Shown here: piece by piece, positions 59,778 through 64,000 of the stretch
Position numbering within the stretch: the first letter of the stretch is position 1
Layout: each line of letters opens with the position of its first letter
Origin: CADEED01 sp036677145
Lineage (GTDB): Bacteria; Pseudomonadota; Gammaproteobacteria; Steroidobacterales; Steroidobacteraceae
Length of the DNA stretch: 64,000 nucleotides
Assembly (NCBI GenBank): GCA_036677145.1
Contig: JAKFFF010000037.1
Coordinates: 1 to 64,000 of the forward strand
Direction of reading: 5' to 3'
Position numbers and translations under genes: made by a program
The notes under the pieces: generated by a model
Database searches by the model: none
The model's input: only the letters and a program-made list of their open reading frames with translations
What the model was told of the DNA's origin: nothing

Positions 59778-60470
59778 TTGCTCGACTCGATCGTCGCGGC
59801 TGAGACACCCGAAGGAATCCTGCTGGAGCTGCGGCCAGCCGGGCTCTCCGCGCGTTTCTGCGCATTCATGATCGACTTCCTGATCATGCTGGCCATCTAC
59901 TACGCGACCGCCTTCGTGGCGCTGCTGCTCGGCGGAGTCGGCATCGCGTTCTGGCTGATCCTCATCTTCGTGCTCGTCTGGTTCTACCCGGTGATCTTCG
60001 AACTCGGCCGCACCGGTGCAACGCCGGGCAAACGCGCCATGGGCCTGAAGGTCGTCATGGACAACGGCCTGCCGATCACGCCGGCCGCATCGCTCACGCG
60101 CAACCTGCTGCGGGTGGCCGACTTCATGCCCGCGGCCTTCGGCTTCGGAATCCTGAGCATCCTGCTGCGCAAAGACAGCAAGCGCCTCGGCGACATCGCG
60201 GCGGCGACGCTGGTCGTGCACGAACGCCGTCCCGCGCCCAAGGCCACTCTCGACATGGTGACACCCGTCGCGCCGCAGCGTCCGCTCGCGCCGCGCGATC
60301 AATCCGCCGTCATTGCGCTGGCGGCGCGCGCCCCGTCACTCACGATCGAACGCCTCGACGAACTCGCGGCGATCGCCGCATCGATCCAGGGCACCGAAGA
60401 ACGTCCGGGCACCGAGGTGACGCGCCGCGTGCTCGGCGTCGCGCAATGGTTGTTAGGGAGGCGCTCATGA
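59778..60470 (+). CDS. RDD-family membrane protein (second copy)
   Basis: This 230-residue protein starts with TTG at 59778, preceded by GGAGG. The RDD domain (about 15-150) has GLSARFCAFMIDFLIMLAIYY and GATPGKRAMGLKVVMDNGLPITPAASLTRNLLR, with three hydrophobic segments. The C-terminal 70 residues are soluble and contain LTIERLDELAAIAAS. The tail is often present when the gene precedes a SpoIIM-like gene. Its stop overlaps the SpoIIM-like ATG by 4 bases, and it follows the first RDD gene by 21. Confidence 0.88.
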   Translation: MLDSIVAAETPEGILLELRPAGLSARFCAFMIDFLIMLAIYYATAFVALLLGGVGIAFWLILIFVLVWFYPVIFELGRTGATPGKRAMGLKVVMDNGLPITPAASLTRNLLRVADFMPAAFGFGILSILLRKDSKRLGDIAAATLVVHERRPAPKATLDMVTPVAPQRPLAPRDQSAVIALAARAPSLTIERLDELAAIAASIQGTEERPGTEVTRRVLGVAQWLLGRRS

Positions 60471-61450
60471 CGCCGCTGCACTTCGAAAGTCTCTACCAGG
60501 AAGAATGGACGGAGCTCGAAAATCACGTGCGCCTGATCCTGGCCGGCAAGAACCATGTCGGCAAGGGATTCAATCCGATCCGCGGCGAGCGGGTCGCGGC
60601 GCTGTACCGCCGCGCCTGCGAACATCTCGCGCTCGCCCGCGCCCGCTCCTACCCGCGTTACCTGCTCGACCGGCTCGACAAGCTCACCGGCGATGCACAC
60701 CAGGTGATCTACCAGCGGCGCGAGTTCGGCCTGTCGCGCATCCGGCGCGCCATCCTGGTCGATTTCCCGCGTGCGGTGCGCGCGCACGCCAGTTATGTCT
60801 GGCTTTCGACCGCCGCGTTCGGGCTGCCGATGCTGATCATGGGACTGCTCGTGTATCTGCGCCCTGACCTGATTCTCTCGGTGGTCGACGCCGGCACCGC
60901 CGCCAACTTCGACCAGATGTATTCGGACTCCGCCGAATCCATCGGCAGCGTCCGTGGCGCCAACGAAGACTGGATCATGTTCGGCTTCTACATCGCCAAC
61001 AACACGAGCATCGGCTTCCAGTGTTTCGCCGGCGGCCTGTTTGCCGGCGTCGGCAGCCTGTTCTTCCTCATATATAACGGCATCGTGATCGGCGCCGTCG
61101 CCGGCTATCTCACCGAACGCGGATACTCCGAAACGTTCTATTCGTTCGTCGTGACACACGGCGCCTTCGAGCTCACGGCCATCGTGTTGTCGGGCGCCGC
61201 CGGATTGCGCCTCGGTCATTCCCTGCTCGCGCCGGGACGAAACACGCGGCGGCAAAGTCTGGTGCTGGCAGCGCGCGAAACCATCATCATCGTGTACGGC
61301 TTCGCCGTGATGTTCCTGATCGCCGCGGCCATCGAAGCATTCTGGTCGTCGGCGCGCTGGCTGCCGAATGTCGTCAAATACAGTGTCGCGGCCGCGTGCT
61401 GGATCGCCGTGATCGCCTACTTCACACTGCAGGGCCGCCGTGCGGATTGA
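60467..61450 (+). CDS. SpoIIM/DUF95-family membrane protein
   Basis: This 327-residue inner-membrane protein has an N-terminal soluble helical region (1-105) and then five or six hydrophobic segments. The family motif is in FVVTHGAFELTAIVLSGAAGLRLGHSLLAPG, where His and Glu are near-invariant. Members outside endospore formers are found in MoxR/DUF58 clusters, and their function is unknown. The ATG at 60467 overlaps the RDD stop (ATGA). Its end overlaps the next gene by 11 bases. Confidence 0.9.
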   Translation: MTPLHFESLYQEEWTELENHVRLILAGKNHVGKGFNPIRGERVAALYRRACEHLALARARSYPRYLLDRLDKLTGDAHQVIYQRREFGLSRIRRAILVDFPRAVRAHASYVWLSTAAFGLPMLIMGLLVYLRPDLILSVVDAGTAANFDQMYSDSAESIGSVRGANEDWIMFGFYIANNTSIGFQCFAGGLFAGVGSLFFLIYNGIVIGAVAGYLTERGYSETFYSFVVTHGAFELTAIVLSGAAGLRLGHSLLAPGRNTRRQSLVLAARETIIIVYGFAVMFLIAAAIEAFWSSARWLPNVVKYSVAAACWIAVIAYFTLQGRRAD

Positions 61451-62174
61451 CACCCTCGCATTGCAAATGCGGCCGCGCGCGGCGCACGAGGCGGCCGACC
61501 TCGGGGTGCGGCTGTGCCAACAGACCGCCCGTTCGGTGTACTCCTGCTATCTACTCGTCGCCGTGCCGATCGCCCTGATCGCGCTGTCGTTGTTCGAAGT
61601 CGCGCCCTGGCTGCCGATCCTGGTGTTGTGGTGGTCGAAGCCGTGGCTCGACCGCACCGTCCTGTTCGTGCTGGCGCGCGCCGCGTTCGGGCAGTCGACG
61701 ACGGTCGGCGATCTGTGGCGTGAACAGCGCTCGGTGTGGTGGCGTCAGTTCATCGTCACGTGGACGTGGCGCCGGCTGTCACCCTGGCGCTCGTTCACCC
61801 AGGCGGTCTATCAACTCGAGGGCCTGCCGTTCTTCCAGATTCGCGGGCGCATCGTGCAACTGCGCCGCCGTTACAGCGGCGCCGCGTTCATGATGACCAA
61901 GGCGTTCTACTGGGCGGAATTCGGACTCGCGTTCGCGCTGGTCTCGCTACTGTACTGGTTCGCACCGCCCGGTGAAGACTTCAAGGTGATGTCGCTGTTC
62001 TCGGATACGTCCACGCAGATGGCGCAACTGGCCGCGTCCATCGCCTTCGCCATCGTCGTTTTGTTCCTCGAGCCGTTCTATGTCGCGGCGGGTTTCGGCA
62101 TGTACCTGAACCGCCGCGCCGAGCTCGAAGCCTGGGACATCGAGCAGGAGTTTCGCCGTGCGTTCGCCACCTGA
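61440..62174 (+). CDS. Hypothetical membrane protein of the RDD-SpoIIM-DUF4129 operon
   Basis: This 244-residue protein has a pair of hydrophobic segments near residues 36-72 and two more near 160-180 and 192-220, with an intervening Trp/Arg-rich stretch (RQFIVTWTWRRLSPWRSF). The start is GTG at 61440, inside the end of the SpoIIM-like gene, and its end overlaps the DUF4129 gene by 17 bases. It has no named domain that I recognise; its position between the SpoIIM-like and DUF4129 genes is typical of an accessory membrane subunit. Confidence 0.75.
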   Translation: MRIDTLALQMRPRAAHEAADLGVRLCQQTARSVYSCYLLVAVPIALIALSLFEVAPWLPILVLWWSKPWLDRTVLFVLARAAFGQSTTVGDLWREQRSVWWRQFIVTWTWRRLSPWRSFTQAVYQLEGLPFFQIRGRIVQLRRRYSGAAFMMTKAFYWAEFGLAFALVSLLYWFAPPGEDFKVMSLFSDTSTQMAQLAASIAFAIVVLFLEPFYVAAGFGMYLNRRAELEAWDIEQEFRRAFAT

Positions 62175-62961
62175 AAAGCGGCGGGCCGGAATGCGATTGC
62201 TCGCGGTGTGGGTGTTGCTGCTGGGCACGGCGCCGTGTCTGCCCGCGGCGCAGGCCGAACTACCCGCGCCAAGCGACGCGGACGTCGAGCGCGCGATGGA
62301 CGCCGTGAAGAAGGATCCGAATCTGTCCGCCGAGCGCACGGTGCGCACGCTCGCCTGGGACCCGGCACCGAAGAAAAAGAAACGCGAAAGCAACATGCCG
62401 GGCTGGCTGAGCTGGATCGGCGACCTGTTCCTGTGGATCGCGCAGCTGTCACGCTTCCTCGTCTGGGTGGTGATCGCAATCCTCATCGGATTGCTCGCGA
62501 CCTTCATCATCCGGGTGTTCGCCAGCAGCCGTGACGGGTTGCGCCGCGGGACGCGCTTCGTGGCGCCGACACACGTGCAGGATATGGACATCCGCCCCGA
62601 GAGCCTGCCAGCCGACATCGGTGCGGCCGCGCGCGCGTTGTGGGACCGCGGCGAGCAGCGCGCCGCGCTGGCGCTGCTGTATCGCGGCCTGCTGTCGCGC
62701 CTCGCGCACGTCTACGAAGTTCCGATCCGCGCTTCGAGCACGGAGGGTGATTGCCTGCTGCTCGCCGGGCGAAAACTCGACGCGACGCGTATTGCCTATG
62801 TGACCCGGCTCGTGCGCACCTGGCAACGCGCAATCTATGGCGGCGTCCAGATCGAGTCCGCCGATGTCCATGCATTGTGCGCGGGCTTTGCGCAGCACCT
62901 CGATCCGCCTCCGGCCGCCGGCGAATCGTCTCGAGCGCAACCCGCGGGAGCGCCTCTCTGA
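62158..62961 (+). CDS. DUF4129 domain-containing membrane protein
   Basis: This 267-residue protein has an N-terminal signal or anchor (about 12-34), a polar region, a transmembrane helix (about 88-115) and a cytoplasmic DUF4129 domain with RALWDRGEQRAALALLYRGLLSRLAHVYEVPIRASSTEGDCLLL. DUF4129 domains regularly accompany transglutaminase-like and MoxR/DUF58 genes. The gene starts with GTG at 62158 and shares one base with the next start (TGATG). Its role in the operon is unknown. Confidence 0.85.
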   Translation: MRSPPEKRRAGMRLLAVWVLLLGTAPCLPAAQAELPAPSDADVERAMDAVKKDPNLSAERTVRTLAWDPAPKKKKRESNMPGWLSWIGDLFLWIAQLSRFLVWVVIAILIGLLATFIIRVFASSRDGLRRGTRFVAPTHVQDMDIRPESLPADIGAAARALWDRGEQRAALALLYRGLLSRLAHVYEVPIRASSTEGDCLLLAGRKLDATRIAYVTRLVRTWQRAIYGGVQIESADVHALCAGFAQHLDPPPAAGESSRAQPAGAPL

Positions 62962-64000
62962 TGGGACGCGCAATCAAGATCGTCCTGTTCCTTGCGCTCG
63001 TGGCCGCCCTCGTGCTGCTGGCCTCGAATCTCGAGTTCAAGGAAACGAAGGTGAAGCTGCCGCTCAAGGGAGAAGCGCTGCGCAACCCCTTCTATGCCGC
63101 GATCCAGCTCAGCGACCAGCTCGGCGCGCAGGCGGAGTGGGAACACATCTTCATGACGCCCGACGCGAATTCCGTGATCCTCGTTTCGAGCTGGAACTGG
63201 AACCTCATTCGCGCGCGCCGCGAACGCATGCAGAAGTGGGTCGAGGATGGCGGGCGCCTGGTGGTCGATGGATCGTTCATCGGCGACTTCGAAGAATTCA
63301 CCAAATGGAGCGGCATCGGCGTAGACGTTCCCGATGAAGATGAAGACGAAGAAGCAGAATCCGTCGAGGAAGAACTCTCCGAGAGCGAACGCGAGCTGAT
63401 GTCGCATTTCGTGCCGCGCGAATGCGACCGGCTGATCGAAGACGTGAGCAAGCGCGAGGTCGATGTGTGCAACGTGGACCAGAGCCGCTCGCTGGTCACG
63501 ACCCGCAAGGTGTTGTGGGCCTTGCGGGACGGCGAACGCATCCATGCGTTGCGCACCGCGGTCGGACTCGGCACCGTGACAGTCATCAACGCCACGCCGT
63601 TTCGATATCGCAACTTTCTCGACGGCGACAACGGATTGCTGTTCGTGCGCGCGACGCAGCTGCATCGCGGCGACTCGCTGCTGATCCTCACGGAAGAGGA
63701 ACAGGCGTCGATCATGGCGCTGTTGTGGCGCTACGGCGCGCCCGCGGTACTGCTGGCGTTCGCGCTGGTGGCGCTGAGTTTGTGGCGCTCGAGCGCGCGT
63801 TTCGGACCGCTCACGGCGCCCCTCGAATCCGCGCGCCGCTCGCTGGCGGAACAGATCCGCGGCACGGGACAGTTCGCGCTGCGTTTCGGCGGCGGGACCG
63901 CGCTGCATGCCGCGATGGTGCGCGCACTGCGCGAGGCGGCGCTGAAACACCTGCCCGCCTACGATCGCCTGTCGAGCGTGGACCGCGTGGCCGCGATCGC
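62961..64000 (+). CDS. DUF4350 domain-containing protein (3'-truncated by window edge)
   Basis: The frame opens with an ATG at 62961 and is uninterrupted to the last base (346 residues visible). A transmembrane helix (about 4-22) anchors a periplasmic or cytosolic GATase-like DUF4350 domain with NSVILVSSWNWNLIRARRERMQKWVEDGGRLVVDGSF, then a highly acidic insert (DEDEDEEAESVEEE, about 127-140) and a second hydrophobic helix (about 255-275) followed by ARFGPLTAPLESARRSLAEQIRGTG. It is typical of the MoxR-DUF58-DUF4350-DUF4129 clusters, so a MoxR-type ATPase and a DUF58 gene are expected just outside the window. Confidence 0.88.
   Translation, partial: MGRAIKIVLFLALVAALVLLASNLEFKETKVKLPLKGEALRNPFYAAIQLSDQLGAQAEWEHIFMTPDANSVILVSSWNWNLIRARRERMQKWVEDGGRLVVDGSFIGDFEEFTKWSGIGVDVPDEDEDEEAESVEEELSESERELMSHFVPRECDRLIEDVSKREVDVCNVDQSRSLVTTRKVLWALRDGERIHALRTAVGLGTVTVINATPFRYRNFLDGDNGLLFVRATQLHRGDSLLILTEEEQASIMALLWRYGAPAVLLAFALVALSLWRSSARFGPLTAPLESARRSLAEQIRGTGQFALRFGGGTALHAAMVRALREAALKHLPAYDRLSSVDRVAAI

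Noticed and set aside
5146..60455. Enrichment of CCTAAC/GTTAGG as a DNA motif
   Set aside because: By eye there are about 15 copies, fewer than the roughly 23 expected from base composition; only its coding context is odd, not its number.
1..64000. CRISPR array, tRNA or rRNA genes, integrase or phage island
   Set aside because: No regularly spaced repeats, cloverleaf sequences, rRNA-like stretches, integrase or structural phage genes were seen, and composition is even throughout.

Overview
The window is a dense stretch of roughly two-thirds G+C chromosome with about sixty genes, mostly in overlapping head-to-tail runs. The gene families (RlmKL, E. coli-type NADP isocitrate dehydrogenase, TonB receptor, a patatin/Omp85 autotransporter, a TorF porin and a Pseudomonas-like spu polyamine locus) point to a free-living gammaproteobacterium, possibly Steroidobacteraceae or a neighbour. 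That placement is inference. I saw no rRNA, tRNA, CRISPR, prophage, integrase or transposase gene, and no gap above 300 bases lacks a gene.

1-13994: the tail of an unknown protein; a YtrA-type GntR regulator with an ABC exporter and a palindromic operator at its own promoter; DUF1801 and GNAT genes; small and membrane hypotheticals; a PlpD-like secreted phospholipase divergent from a TonB receptor; a TPR protein; a Myb/SANT-like mini-protein; PPK2 polyphosphate kinase; agmatine deiminase; icd. 14001-20344: a long inverted repeat, an S9 peptidase, an HDOD protein, an aminotransferase / omega-amidase / transsulfuration-enzyme operon, and a second copy of the mini-protein.

20390-31977 is a polyamine island with the P. 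aeruginosa spu layout: spuA-spuB-spuC-binding protein-ATPase-two permeases on the minus strand, and a divergent second glutamate-polyamine ligase with an FAD oxidase on the plus strand. The aldehyde dehydrogenase (puuC), the regulator (puuR) and a beta-alanine-pyruvate aminotransferase lie 20-30 kb away at 50485-53987. Together with agmatine deiminase the window encodes putrescine uptake, gamma-glutamylation, oxidation, dehydrogenation and hydrolysis to GABA, a transaminase branch, and disposal of omega-amino acids.

32068-45362: a histidine kinase coupled to a REC-HDOD regulator, DUF3500, Dps, polysaccharide deacetylase, M20 peptidase, Gfo/Idh/MocA oxidoreductase, serine beta-lactamase-like hydrolase, a secreted jelly-roll protein, a ketopantoate-reductase-like enzyme and a second S9 peptidase. 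45458-52547: six genes overlapping end to start (puuR, puuC, DnaQ/GIY-YIG nuclease, a BtrH_N protein, rlmKL, osmC).

53984-64000: a MATE transporter with a tandemly duplicated start region; a TorF porin with a near-perfect sigma-54 promoter and an upstream NtrC-type site; a cupin; an OmpA-like protein with a leader hairpin; a long RAYT/REP-like palindrome; a zinc-ribbon methyltransferase; and a plus-strand membrane operon (RDD, RDD, SpoIIM-like, unknown, DUF4129, DUF4350) that runs off the edge, the usual partner set of MoxR/DUF58 clusters. The most notable observations are the sigma-54/NtrC control region of torF, the split polyamine pathway tied to rlmKL, the BtrH_N gene, and strong enrichment of the heptamer CTATCTA.
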